This document shows positions 32,706-45,098 of a stretch of 64,000 nucleotides of DNA, in pieces (positions within the stretch are counted from its first letter, which is position 1; each line of letters starts with the position of its first letter). Position numbers and translations under genes: made by a program. This DNA is from Vicia villosa (Eukaryota; Streptophyta; Magnoliopsida; Fabales; Fabaceae), in the NCBI RefSeq assembly GCF_029867415.1, contig NC_081186.1, positions 107,869,381 through 107,933,380 on the forward strand. Direction: 5' to 3'. Below the pieces are notes generated by a model. It ran no database searches and was not told the origin of the DNA. It worked only from the letters and a program-made list of their open reading frames with translations.

Positions 32706-33233
32706 ATGAGTTCTTCTTCTGGAAACAACACATCAAGAAAACACAACAACACAAGTAAGAAAAACCCTAAAATCAAGAAAGGAGAAAAATCAGACATGTG
32801 TCGCATGGCCTTCTCAAAGCACAAACTAGGGCTTTTCAACAAGGTCACAGAGCTATCAATTCTATGCAAAGCAAAAACTGCATTGATCATCACTTCACCA
32901 AACAAAAAAATGTATGCATGTGGTTACCCTAATCCTGATGCTGTGATTAGTCACTTCATTGGAAAGGAAAGCCATGTGATCGACAATGAAATAAGGAGGC
33001 AAGATGAAGAAACAATTGAAGCCTTGAGTCTTCAGCAAGAAGCACTTTTAGAACAATTGCAAGAAGAGAAGAATAAGTTACAAGAAGCAATAGAGGCAAA
33101 CAATAATAGTTCTAATTTTCCTAATTGGTGGGATTATTCTATTGATGACATGAGTGTGGAATCCCTTGAGCAATATAAGAGTTCTTTAGAAAATTTGAAA
33201 CTTAATTTAGTTTCATCTTTGGAAGGGAAATAG
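32706..33233 (+). CDS. Type I (M-type) MADS-box transcription factor, divergent
   Basis: An intronless frame of 175 codons begins at the ATG at 32706. The MADS domain covers about residues 19-80: KIKKGEKSDMCRMAFSKHK, then LFNKVTELSILC and ALIITSPNKKMYACGYP. This is the DNA-binding and dimerising fold of type I (AGL62-like, M-alpha) proteins. It lacks the usual MGR(K/R)KI start, having instead a Ser/Asn/Lys-rich extension, and several basic contact residues differ (KHK where most have KRR). A coiled coil (about 100-131, LQQEALLEQLQEEKNKLQ) follows; no K box is present, as expected for type I. These genes usually act in endosperm or the female gametophyte. The frame is intact, but the divergence leaves open that it is a young or decaying duplicate. 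Confidence 0.85.
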   Translation: MSSSSGNNTSRKHNNTSKKNPKIKKGEKSDMCRMAFSKHKLGLFNKVTELSILCKAKTALIITSPNKKMYACGYPNPDAVISHFIGKESHVIDNEIRRQDEETIEALSLQQEALLEQLQEEKNKLQEAIEANNNSSNFPNWWDYSIDDMSVESLEQYKSSLENLKLNLVSSLEGK

Positions 33234-33929
33234 AATTAATTCAGTTTTAATTTTCGGTTTGCACTCCATATGCTTATTTGATTTTACTTTGTATTAAGAA
33301 AACAAAACATGTCTTCTTCCAATTATATTTAAAGTTTATACACTATGAGTATAATGGTGATTTCAGATTTATCACTGTTAGTTTTATTTATATTTTTAGT
33401 TGTTGTTTCTCATTATTAATTCAATCACAAAATCTTTTGTTTTTGTATTATTTAATCAAAAGATAATCTATAGAATTGGTTACAATAAATATTTTGGTAT
33501 AGGAAAACTTCAATTAAAATGAAACACAAATAAACATTTACAGCGGGACTAAGAGTTTGAACTAATTAACAAATAAACTCAAATGTGTGAGGGTGCGTCG
33601 TGTGTGCGGATAAAATAATTTTAAGAAATACTTTTGGATTTAATTTGGGTTTTAATCAATAAATTATTTAAAATATTTTTAACATCCCAAGATAATTAAT
33701 TACATAATAAAGTTTCAATTAATTTATAAATAATAAAGTTTCAATTACTTTATAAATCGGAGAAATAATGAGAAAATGGGTATTCCATCGCTATAAAGTA
33801 TGAGAGAGGATAGAGAAAGGAGAGAGGAGAGAAATTGGACAAGAGTTCCGATAAGGAGGAGACGTTAAAAGTGGGATACTAGTGTCAACACGATGAGGAG
33901 AGGCAAGGAGGAGGCAGATGGGATATTTC
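33234..33929. other. MADS 3' region and spacer
   Basis: No gene was seen. A purine-rich AGAGAGGAGAGA stretch at about 33790-33835 may be the degraded 5' leader of the LINE that follows. Confidence 0.4.
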
Positions 33930-36900
33930 AACGTTCTTCTTCACATAAATTTTGGAGGATCACGATGCAAAGGAGTTGTATCAGGTGTTCAGTGATTTTG
34001 GTAACGTGGATTAGGTGATTATTCCACCAAATAAGGGGAGGTAAAAGATATGATTCCGTAAGGTTTTTCGACATAGAGGATGAGGCTTTCATGGCGACAA
34101 AACTAGATAACATATTTATTAGTAAACGGAAGTTGCATGTGAACCTCCCGAAACATGCAAGGAGGCTTAATCCAAAATCTTTCACGGCAGGGATAGAGCC
34201 TCTGAAGGCTCATCAAAAACAAAGGTATCAACCTGGGAACAACAATGGCAAGGGTGAAGTGCAGGTTAACGGTGGGGGAGGAAGAACATATGCTCAAGTA
34301 ACAAGACCAAGTAAGCCTAAACCATTGTTTACTCACACGGAGTTTAATAGAGAACTTGCAGACATGGCTAGATTTGAAAAGGCTTATGTGGGAGTAGTGG
34401 AGAATCTGGGTATGACCTACAATAGTCAAGATTCTTTTTAATTGGAGGGGTACTCATCGATTAGGGCAAGACCTTTAGGTGCAAATCTGTGTCTGGTAGA
34501 GGAGAATGAAGAAGGTGAACTGGAGTATTTGGTGAATGAAGCTAAAGATTGGTTGGGTCAGTGGTTTAGTGAGATTCATGAGTGGATCCCAAGGGATGTG
34601 GACAATGAGAGGGTGACATGGTTACGGTGCTATGGTATTCCTTGTCAGGCACAGTGTCCAGAGTTTTTTCAATTTTTTGTGTTGTTGGTCGGCACTTACA
34701 TGTGTAGTGATGAAGAAACACAAAATGTAAAATTCAATGTAGCCAAAATTTTGGTTAGGACAAAACATAATTTGGTCCTTAACCAAGCTATAAACATTGG
34801 TGTTAATGGAGAAACTTACTCTACAAGATGGTAGAAGATTATCAGGGTTCATTAAGAATCGTTATGCCACCAATAAGCGGTTTTAAACAAAGTCGGAGGT
34901 GTCTTTCATCTAGTTCTGGCGGTGTTGGGTCAAGTGGGGAGTGCAATGATGTTGCTAGTCCTAGGCCTTTAGAAGAAATGGATGGTCACGACAAAGACTA
35001 AGAAAAGGTAGCAGAGTCCTTTCATGCAGGACAAGGTGCAGGAAAAATTGCATTAAATGATCAAGGGTTTCTAGCTGTTACGGAGCCGATACAGACGAAT
35101 TCGAAGGATGTTTCCCAGAAAAGGCAAAATGGGGGTTCCCAGTGTCTGTTGGTAGTAGGATTCATTAATGAGGTGCAGCAGACCATTAATTAGGAGGCAA
35201 GTGTCAAGGAGCCAATGGAAGAGAAAAATGGGAAGGTGACGTGTGAACAAAAAGGAAAAAGAAAAATAGAAATGGTCAGAGAAGTAAAAAAAGTAGCATT
35301 TGTAGTGTTGTTTTGAAGGGTAGTCTTTTGTTGGGCCACCGGTTTCAATCAGGCCCAAGAAAATAAAAAAAACTTAAGAAACAAACTCAATTGAAGGTTC
35401 ATAGGCAAAAGGCCCATTCAATTACTGTTGGGTCCATGAACCCAATTCAGTCCGATTTTATGGAGTCTTCTCATTCCATCGCTTGTGTTTATCCTAAATC
35501 AAAGATGACAGAGGGAGGGGTTTCTGTACCAGCTCAGGAAGGTTTGTGAAATTAAAAATAGAAGTGTATATACATAGTTGTGATTCAAAAAATGATCCAG
35601 CTGTGCAACAAGGCAATAGAAGATTCATGGAGGAGGAGAAGAGGAAGATTGCGGAGGAATTGTGGAAAATAATCTCTGAATTGCGAGTGGTAGGCAATGA
35701 AACTGATGAAGTAACGAAAAAATAGTTCAGATGGCGGCACAAAATCAAGGATTATAATGAATATTGTCTACTATAATATCAAAGGCAGGGGAAATCCTTT
35801 GAAGAAAAGAATGATCAAGGGGAGCTTAATGAAGAGGAAAGCAAATTTATGTTTCATACAGAAATCAAAATTTAAAGACACCATAGAAGTGGCTGTGAGA
35901 AGTTATTGGGGGAGTTGCAAAGTTGATTGGTCGGTAAAGAATTCTCGAGGGTTTTTAGGGGGGTTGATGATAATGTGAAAAAGGATATCATAAACACAAT
36001 CTTCAGTTTCAATGGAGATGGTTACTTAGGAATATGTGCAACATTCAAGGGCAATCTTTGCTACTTTGTTAATGTGTATTGATCATGTGTATTGGATCAT
36101 AAGTGTAGGTTGTGGGGGGAGATTGATATAATTAAGAGGTATTTAGGGGGATGTGAATGGTGCATTGGTGGGGATTTTAACACGGTTAGATTCGCATTTG
36201 AACGTATTGGTCGTAGCAGCTTCCAAAGTTCTCAAGACGCAATTGATTTCAACAATTTCATTGGCATTATGGACTTAGTGGACCTTTCAACAGGCCCTAT
36301 AAATTTTTTATTGGAGTAGAGGGTCTAGTGGGGTTATGAGCAGAATTGACAGGTTTCTCCTACCCAGTGGTTTTGTATATCTTCTATATGCAGTCAGTCA
36401 AGAAATATGTGCCAAGTATGTCTCTAATCATAGTCCAGTTTGGCTCAATTGTAACACTTTGAATTGGGTACCAAAGCTGTTTAGGTCTCTAAATGGATGG
36501 TTGGAACATCTTGGTCTTGTAGTGTTTGTTGAAAAAGAATGGAAGGCATTAGAGATTGTAGGCACAATTGCTTTTATTGTAAAGGAGAAGTTGAAATTCT
36601 TAAAGGCAAACTTAAGAAGGTGGAACGTTGAAGTTTTCGGTTTGATTGATGTATGAGTGTTGGATGCAGTAAAACAAATAAATGTTTGTGATGACAAGTT
36701 TGTAACAACTTATGGAGAGGAGGGTGCTTTAGGGTTGTTGAATGTGGATGCTGAAGGAATGGCCATATCAGTAGATAGCGCAGAAGCTTCTCATTCTTTT
36801 TGGAATAATCTATAAAGACGCGAGTGCTTATTGAAACAAAAGTCTATAGTAAAATGGTGCAAGGAAGGGAATCTAAATACAAGGTTTTTTCATAACATGG

Positions 36901-37415
36901 TGAAGGCAAGATTTAGAAGTAATTATATTGGCAGTGTTGAAACATTTTCGGGTAGAGTAAGTGATGTTAAAGGGGTAAAAGAGGAAGTTAAGCGTTTTTC
37001 CGATGCCAAGTACAAGGAGTCTCCAATTCGTAGACCAAGGTTGGATGGGGTGCCCTTCATTCAATTATCACAAACTGAAGCTTCATTGTTGGAGTATCCG
37101 TTCTCGGTGGCAGAAATTTGGGAGGTAGTGTGGGAGTTCGACGGGAATAAATGTCCGGGACCGGATGGGTACGACTTCAATTTCATTCTCAAATGCTGGA
37201 ATTCTATGTCAGGTGATATTCTAAGTTTTGTTTCTGATTTTTATGAAAGAGCTAACCTTCCAAAAGTTGTTTTGGCCTCTTTTATTGCACTGCTCCCGGA
37301 AGTTGATATTCCCCAGTTGTTATTAGATCATAGACCCATTAGTTTGGTGGGGAGTCTTTACAAAATAATTGCAAAGTTAATAGCCAACAGATTGAGGAAG
37401 GTGGTTGGTAGTTAG
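33930..37415 (+). mobile_element. Decayed LINE with RRM/DUF4283 ORF1, truncated in the reverse transcriptase
   Basis: Broken plus frames give, in order, an RRM relic (VRFFDIEDEAFMATKLDN near 34060-34110), AYVGVVEN and the DUF4283 core EGYSSIRARPLG to RCYGIP (34442-34660). The endonuclease relic follows (MNIVYYNIKGRGNP at 35757, CIGGDFNTV near 36160, MSRIDRFLL at 36336), and then the reverse transcriptase start (CPGPDGYDF near 37155, DHRPISLVGSLYKIIAKLIANRL ending at 37415). It then stops abruptly. LINEs usually lose the 5' end; loss of the 3' end here implies a later deletion or insertion. It belongs to the same general type as the LINE at 8199 but is a distinct, older copy. Confidence 0.85.
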
Positions 37416-38104
37416 CCTCTTAAGAAGTTTGAATTGTTTAAAAATATGAAATAAGATTTATTGTAGGATTTGGTATAGGGGAGGAAACACTATGCTTAAG
37501 GACATCACAAGGGCACACTGCATTTGTAAATAAACACACAAAAGTGTGCAAAAAGAATGAAAAATGTCAATGAGCATTACAAATAAAGTTCATGTGCCTG
37601 AAACTAGAGGAATAATGGATGTCTTTGCCATTCGTAACATGTTGGACTTATTACAAGTGAGATTTCGTCAAGTGAAAAGGTGCAGCATCTAACAAAACTT
37701 ATCAATAATAATAATAATGCAAGTGGAAGCCTTAAGTTCAAGATGAGCTAAAAGCTAAGAGCAAAATAGTTTATCATCCATTCTAAAATTAAAAAATGAA
37801 TTCTTGGATCATAGGATAGGATAACAAAACTAGGATCTAGGTTGACTATCTTAACTAAAGAATTTTGGTATGACAAACAACATCAGAAAGCACATGCGTG
37901 CGCACACACATACAAACACTAAGAGGACTAATTTATAAAATGATTGAGTTGTGCCAACTTTTGTATGTGGTTCCCTTAGATAGATTATGAGTTGTATATG
38001 AATTATGCTTATAGAGTAAGAGATGAAAGGGAGTAAATTTTTTTTCTTTTCTGATATTGTCTGTTGCATCACATGAGGACAGAGAATTATTCAAATTTGG
38101 GGGA
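37416..38104 (+). mobile_element. Probable 3' internal end of a Ty3/gypsy element
   Basis: Non-coding sequence ends in a polypurine tract (TTGGGGGA, 38097-38104) directly before a TGTGATAAATCACA LTR start. This is the arrangement at the 3' end of Athila-like gypsy elements. No protein domain was recognised. Confidence 0.45.
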
Positions 38105-38458
38105 TGTGATAAATCACATTTTCTGAGTTATTATAAATCTTAACACTTGAATTTATCTTTTTAATTCAATTATTTCATAGATTAATTTGTTACATTTTTT
38201 CATTTTAAGTAGATTATAAAGAGTACAATAGGTGCTCTATTTGCTTAGTTTTTATGCATTTGTTACTCGTGTAAAGATAACTTCTGATGAGTCCTGGAAT
38301 GACAGTTACGGAACAACGCTTTAACCTCAATTGAAAGTGAAGGGCTGGATGTAATGGAAGTTACAAAGAGTGGGCGTTCATAATTTTAGGGATTACGTGA
38401 CAATAATATGCATAATGGAGAGTATTTGAATCAAATAACAAAGAGATAAGAACAATGT
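38105..38458 (+). mobile_element. Gypsy-type LTR, left part
   Basis: It begins TGTGATAAATCACATTTT after a polypurine tract and is cut at 38458 by the Ogre-like LTR. The matching downstream part appears to resume by about 42420, with a TATAAAAGG box near 42446. Confidence 0.5.
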
Positions 38459-41400
38459 TGTCATACCCCAAAATTTGCCCTCATATATTTGCAAATGTCA
38501 TTTTATTTCGAATAAGTGATGTTGCACAATTGGTAAGTGTCATACCCCAAAATTTTCCTACCATATTTCAAGCTTTGATTCACAAAACAGCTCAAATGGT
38601 CAACAGTCGACTAATTTGACCTAAAAGTCAACTGTTGTCAAAATACAGTCAAAATTCTTGATTTTTGGTCAACATCAATATTTTGAAGTAACATTTATCA
38701 TTTGATCAAGGGTTGATCATGATTCATCAAGGAAAGTTCAGAAATCAACAAGACCTAAAGTTTCTAAATTAGGGTTTTTGACCTAAAAGTCAACTGAACT
38801 TTGACCAGCCATAACTTTCACATGGAACATTAGAAATTTTCCATCCAAAGCCTATTTTGAAGGAAATTCAAGTCTCTACAACTTTGATGTTGGGTCTAGG
38901 TTCAAGAAATGCTTCTGCATAAGAGATATAAGCCAAAACATTACAGGTCCTTCTAGAAGCTCGCAAAAAGCAGTTTTTTGTCAGGAGCCGTATCATCAAG
39001 ATAAAATCCTCAAATGGAAAAAAGGTTCCGAAGTGGCATGTAGAGGACATCTTGGGATTTCCAAAAAGTCCTAGAACACTTCCATATGATAAAATTTGAG
39101 GGAGTTATGGATTGTACAAGTTGGCCAAAATGTGAGAGGTGCATAAAAGTCAATTTAAGTAATTTGGAGGTTTGTGACTAATGGGCCTATCATCTTGTTT
39201 ATAAACAGGCCCATGACCTTGAGAAAGCCTTTAAATCAATTATTTCATTTTTTTAAGGGTTTTATTAATATTTATTTGATTTTTTCATTTAAATATTAGA
39301 TAAAATGCATAAAATATAAAACAATTGGATTAAATCACAAGATTCTTTTAAAGTTCTTTTAGAAACCAAAGATTAGATTTTGGAGGGCAAGAAATCGTGT
39401 GGAGTGATTGGTGGCTTGATTGGTGGCTTGATTGGCATGATTGAAAACCAAAATAGAAGTTTGTTATACCTTTTCCAAATCAAATCTTCATCATCTAAAT
39501 TACAGAGATTGGAATTATAATTCTTGACCTAATCTGATGTTGTATATATACACAACAATTCTAGGCTTGAAAGAGAAGGATTGGCAGCCTCCGTAACCAT
39601 GTACAAGCTTCAAAAATCGTGAATTCAAGTGCCATAGCAGAAAATTATTAGAGGTTAACTCAAGCAATTCTAAGCATCAATAATGATTCCTCCTCGCCTT
39701 CTGGAGCTATTGGAGTCATCATCATCATCTAAAACTTCCAGAATCACGTCCATAATCGTCACGGTTTGCCAATTTACAATTTGAATCGATTTACGTTATT
39801 CATGCATCATGAGCGTTATTTGGTTGCATAATCGTGTTTATGTTAAAGTATAGAACGTTCCTGGGCTGGTATTATTGAGCTTTGATGCAGGTTTAACCAG
39901 ACACCATTGTTAGGGTTTCGGTTGCTCCAAAGAGGGATTGCGATTAGAGGCGATTTCGCGTCAAATTGACAAGTCCAATGGATTCGTGAGGGTCTTTATA
40001 TTTAGTTTGGCATATTTTTGTGTGTTTATTGACGTGGATTTGCAGGTTGGGGCGATGAGAGCCTTTAGCCACACAAGGAAACCGTGCGTAAAGGTCTGTA
40101 TTTCCAAAAATCCAAGGTTGAAGATGAAGGGACCTGGGCGCGCGGTTCAGTTTGAATTTCTTTGATTTATTGATTTCATATATTTTATTTGTTAGTCATT
40201 ATGTGAACAACGAACAAAAAACGGCGCAGTGGTAGAAGAGAAGATCCATATCTTGGTGTGCAAGGGTAGGGGTTCGATCACTGCCTCTTGCGTATAATAT
40301 TTTTGACTCTTCTTTGATTTCAAATACAAGGCGCGTGGTAAACGAAGGCGTACAGTGCACTCTCTTATCGCTACCATCAGATTAACGCAAAGCCAGATCT
40401 AAGGGCCCTGGAGACGGTTCCTCATGACGCTCCCTCAGTGTTCAGCCACGCCGGATCATGAGCGCTGGAGTTTCTCTTACAGATTGGGCCTACTCCAAAT
40501 TGCTGGACTCATACCATATTTCTTGACTGCACCCCCCAGGCCCAAGTTCTTTTCTCTTTGTTTTCATTTTATTTTATTTGTTGTTTTTTTATCTTTCAAG
40601 CTAACCTTTTCAATTAACCAATTAATTAGTATAAATTTAGGATTAGACTTTTTAGACCACCAATGATTTCATTGATTTAATTTAATCATAAAAGTTAATT
40701 AATTAATTAGGTTAATATAAATTTCCAATTAGTTAATTTTAATTAGTCAATTTTAATAATTAGGGTTAAAATTATAATAGTTAGGTTAATTTAATTAGAT
40801 TTTGTAACTTTAACTTAGTGCAGTTAGGCTAAGTAATTAGTTACCCCGTTAGGTTTTTGACTTTGTAGGTTTATTTTACCCATTAGGTATTTTACTCTTA
40901 GGGTTTTTAACCACCACTGTATTTTTAGGTTAATCATTAAGATTTAAGATTTATCACCATAAAAACCTCTAACCCTGATTTTTTTCCTAACTATATTTTA
41001 TTCGCGACTTTCTCTTCTCATCTTATATTCTATGATTGTCGTATGCTTGTTCCCAGCCTTTGAGTAAAACTTGTTTATTTATTTAAATTCTGCCTTTTAA
41101 ATTCTAGAAAATATGTATAGGTCGCAATAAGTTTTCTTGTAATAGTAATTAGGGTTTATATTCCTGCCTTTAGTTTCTGCATTTTATTTCTGCCTTTCCC
41201 CCGGTTTTTGGTTTGTAATTCCCCTCCCCGAAGCCTTGTAATAGCATGGGACTTTTAATTTCTGCCTTTAATTTTGCATATATTAACTGCGTGGTTAGTA
41301 ATCTAGGGAGTGACAAGCCTGCTAATGAATTTAGTTTGTCTAAATTATAAGATAAAATATTCGAACTGAATCACTTGATTGTGCCACACACACACCATTG

Positions 41401-42176
41401 GGGTAACCTCTCTTGTTGCCTTGTGGCCTGTTGCCTTTTTATTATGATTCTAAAATAGTCAAGTCCCTCGATTCCGAGGATACTTAAGCAAAACAAATGT
41501 TACTCTCAATTCATCATCATAAGATCATAGTCCCTTTGAAGTTGCCTTAACAATAAATGATCTTGTCCCTCGAAGTTGCCTCGGTAAATGATGATTGTCC
41601 CAATTTCTAGGGTATCCTCGCCTGGTGCCTAAAAAAGATTAATGACTATTATATCCCTCCCTAAAGACTACCTACCTCTATATGGTAGGGACAGTTTTAT
41701 GGCAAACGATAATTTCTCGATGACCCTTTACATCCAATGAAAGGACTTCCTACCCTCCTATGGTATGGATAGCCCTTTCAAACTGAAAAGCTAAAAGAAC
41801 AATTTTTCTAACTTAGGGTAGGTGCTCCTGATTGCTTACTATTTTCAAATTTAAAACTCTTTTTCCCACTCATTTTCAAATACTTTCAAAAACAAGGCTA
41901 AGCTTATTTACAAGCTAAAGTCCTTAATAAAGTTTTTCAATTCACACACGACACTTTTCAAACAAACAAGTGAGCTAAGCAATTAAGAGCCCATGGATAA
42001 CCATGGATACAAAGGGTGCTTACACCTTCCCTTTGCATAACCTACCCCCCAAACTCAAAATATTTTTAAAAGGTCTTTTCCTGTTCTTTTAGCCTTTCTA
42101 TAAATTGGATAAAATAAAAGTCGGTGGCAACTCTTGCTATCCGCATATTTCAAAAAGTCAGTTCTCCCACCGTATT
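38459..42176 (+). mobile_element. Ogre-like Ty3/gypsy LTR (solo or truncated)
   Basis: It begins TGTCATACCCCAAAATTTGC, the start seen in legume Ogre-type LTRs, and the same start recurs 77 bp later at 38536. Near 42118 it has AAGTCGGTGGCAACTC, which resembles the GGTGGCGACTCC block near the end of these LTRs. The right end is placed at ATTACA (42176) because AATGC follows and AATGT precedes the left end, a 4-of-5 target match; this border is uncertain. The 3.7-kb length fits the multi-kilobase LTRs of this group. Small open frames inside show no domain. Confidence 0.55.
40226..40279 (+). other. tRNA-like Pol III promoter motif inside the LTR
   Basis: GCAGTGGTAGAAG (A-box-like) at 40226-40238 and GGTTCGATC (B-box consensus) at 40271-40279 are spaced as in tRNA genes. 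No cloverleaf can be drawn with confidence, so this is a tRNA-derived or SINE-like relic. Confidence 0.4.
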
Positions 42177-43389
42177 ACAAATGCGCTAGAGGATAAAACA
42201 CCGCACCGTAGTACACCCACTATAGCGACTAACTTGTCTACAGTTTTTAAAGGACGGGTGCAAGACACCACCGTTTGAATACCCGCGCCACAAGACACTG
42301 TGTCTCCTACATGTTGAGTGTACATGGCTCTGCAATGGTACAAAAGGAAGAAATTGAGGGAAAATTGTTGATTCCTTTAGGCCAAAATTCACAATTATTC
42401 AAAAGCCTGTGATCTAAGACAACATAAAACTCTATATGCAGGTGACTATAAAAGGATCTCTTGGAGGAAAGGCAAATGGGTTCAGCAATTCATAAAGACA
42501 AACACTTAGTGAAAGTTGGTGAATAAAATGAGTTGAACAAAGTGGTGAACTGTTTCTTCTTATTATCTTAAGTGTATGCTACCAGTATCTAGCGTGACAT
42601 AACCCGCTTCTTGTTAATTGAGGGTTGCAAGAAGACGAAGAAGCTACTATTAGATTTCCATTTATTTCATTATATGCTTAAGAATGTTTAGCTTAGATCC
42701 AATATTGATGTATGTAATAAGCTCTTCATGAGTTAAACCTTTTTATGTTGAGTAATGTGAAGTTAATATAAAACAGTCGTTTGTGTTAAGTGATGTGTTG
42801 TTATTGCTTAATTTTATTATGTGTTAAACGGTCATAAATCTGCTTGCATTGATCCTAGGTCTTAATCTGTTGTCATCTTGGGGGATTCTTGTGATCAACT
42901 TAGGAAAAAAATACAAGCTTATTGTTGTGAGAGATCTAACAACAAGTGGATTTCATGATAAAATTGATTGAAAATGGTGTAATATAAATATTCACTAGAT
43001 TGGCTACTTTAGATATAAAGAGCTACAATCATAAAGGAAATTCATAATAACAGACGACATGTATTAAAGTTACAAGCGAGACTTAGAGATTTGTCCCCTT
43101 ACTTTACTATATATATTTCGGATGCTGTAAAGATACATCTCAAGATCATTTTTGACCTCTTCTGGAATGATATAACACATTATGTACACACAATGGGTAG
43201 GTTATATTAACGGATCATTGCCCAATACGCTCTTCATTACTGATTTCATTCTACTCTTATTAAATTGTTTTTGCAATAGTTTAGTCCAATACTGGACCTG
43301 TGACAACCATCAACTATTATTATTTTTGCTCATTCTCAATTACAAAAGATAGCTTTACAAAATCAATCTAAGTTATTTTCCACTCCCCC
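42177..43389 (+). mobile_element. Gypsy LTR, probable right part, and spacer
   Basis: A TATAAAAGG box near 42446 is followed by leader-like sequence and CTTGGGGGATTCTTG near 42889, resembling the U5 part of Athila-like LTRs. Bases 42177-42420 may still belong to the Ogre-like element. No coding region was seen. Confidence 0.35.
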
Positions 43390-44350
43390 GTGGGGTTCGA
43401 AATCCTTCCTATTCTATCACTTGCTACTTCAAAATACATGTATACTTGCATGTGACATCTCACATTTTCAAGCAACACTCTCCATTCAGAAAAGTTGTCT
43501 TTACATTAATTTGGTGAAGTTCCAAATTAAAGTGTGCAACCAAAGCCATAATAACTCGAAAGACATATTTGGGAGAGATATATGCAAAAGTCTCATTGAA
43601 ATAAATCCCTTCTCTTTTACTATATAGCCCATTGCCACTAGTCTGGCTTTGTATCTACCAATCTTACCATTTGGATCACGGTTAGTTTTGAAAATTCATT
43701 TGCATCCAATAGCCTTACAACCAACTGACAACTCTGTGAATTCCCAAACACCACTATGAGACAAAGAATTTAATGCATCATGCATAATATTCGACCAATC
43801 ATAAGCACGAGAACAGGAAATTTTTCATTAAAAGTAGTAGGATCATCATCATCACGAATATTAAACTAATGCTCTTGAAGATACACAACAAAGTCACTTG
43901 ATATTGAAGGCTTGCGAGCTCTCTGAGATCGTCCCAATTGAACTACTTCAACAATGTTATTTGATTCAGCAACACCAATAAGCTCTAGAGTATCAATATG
44001 TCCACGTTCATCCGTGTGAGGTGCCATAACTTGATCATTATTTTGAATGGCTAAAATCACAACCTCATTAGGGAAATAAACAAATGGTATAAGGAATAAA
44101 GTACAATTTTTTCAAGAGTAACTAGTCGTGGCGTAAAGACTTCACTATTTAAATCATCATCAAAGAAAATCGTTCAACCAAATTCAATGACTCGCGTAGA
44201 ATGATAAGCACGATAAAATATGCAACTTCTGATGAAGAAACCACTAATAGTCATTTCAAGTTTCTTCTGTTGAAGGTTATAATGTTTCACTTCAATCTTA
44301 CAACCCTAAACATGAAAATGTCTCAAACTTGACTTTCCATCGGTTAAAAA
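43390..44350 (-). pseudogene. Copia polyprotein remnant (integrase end to reverse transcriptase start)
   Basis: Minus-strand pieces give the linker before the copia reverse transcriptase: RSQRARKPSISSDFVVYLQEH (43866-43930), then DDDDPTTFNE and residues matching GCKWVFK-like and LHQINVK-like motifs in shifted frames down to about 43390. Upstream (44100-44330) decayed GYKKGTKGY-like and HVRNVVFDED-like parts appear. Many stops and frameshifts; no LTR identified. Confidence 0.65.
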
Positions 44351-44694
44351 TTTATAAAGAGTCGTCAACACTAATTTACTAGGTACTTGATTAAGAATGT
44401 GAACAAACAGTCTTCAAAAAATCACCCAAATTGTCAATAATTATTATTTTAAACATAATTAAAATAAAAAATATAATTTAATATTAATTGAGAGTGTAAA
44501 CTTTTACATTAATGACTAAAACATAAGATTTTTTTTTTTGAACAACATTAACTTCACTATTAATGCATACCAATTAATCCTTTAAATATACTAGTATATC
44601 ATAAAAAGTTGTATCTAAATCACACAACTTTACTCTTAATTTCAAATTCACAAAAGATTGTTACTACTATTATTTATTTTTCCAAAAAGAATCA
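44351..44694. other. Spacer and ARID4 upstream region
   Basis: AT-rich, with no gene; contains the promoter of the ARID-PHD gene. Confidence 0.45.
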
Positions 44695-44708
44695 AAACGA
44701 CGTCGTTT
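44695..44708. promoter_or_regulatory. Palindrome with GACGTC core upstream of ARID4
   Basis: AAACGACGTCGTTT is a perfect 14-bp palindrome 391 bp before the ARID4 ATG, probably near the transcription start. GACGTC is the C-box recognised by plant bZIP factors, and this longer palindrome is frequent in plant core promoters. Confidence 0.5.
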
Positions 44709-44729
44709 AGTTTTAAGAAGAAGAACAAC

Positions 44730-45095
44730 ATGAAAGAAAAAAACGTGAATCCGCATCGCTTTCCGAATCCTCTTGTTCATCTTTGTTCAATCTTCATTCT
44801 CAAATCCAATCCACAAATCGCGTTAGGGTTTCCACTTTCCCACACTTCAACTTCTCGTTTCATCACAAACTCACCTCTTCCCCTTCAATCAACAACTCAC
44901 CAAACCCAACGATGCAACGCAACTTCACAATTCCTCCGTAATTTCGCCGTAACGGTGTTTTCCTCGTCGGAGAATACTTCCGAACTTCACCTCATCGGTT
45001 CGTGTAATTTGATTCGTATTCAGAAGCTTATTTCGTTATCACTTCAGTTTTTTCTCACTCTCTTTGTTGTTGTTGTTGCTTTGGTTTTAGCTTGA
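44730..45095 (+). other. Upstream reading frame (121 codons) in the ARID4 leader
   Basis: From the ATG at 44730 the frame runs to TGA at 45093-45095, three bases before the ARID4 start codon at 45099. The protein has no recognised motif. If an intron ends at the good acceptor TTTTAG (45085-45090), the frame would be altered in the mature mRNA. It is either a translated uORF affecting ARID4 output or part of a spliced 5' UTR. Confidence 0.35.
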
Positions 45096-45098
45096 ACG

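Noticed and set aside
40226..40300. Functional tRNA gene
   Set aside because: No acceptor stem pairing or anticodon arm can be formed; only the promoter-like boxes remain.
42158..42392. Cys-rich minus frames near the LTR border
   Set aside because: Two overlapping frames over a GC-richer LTR-like stretch; the cysteines do not form a known motif.
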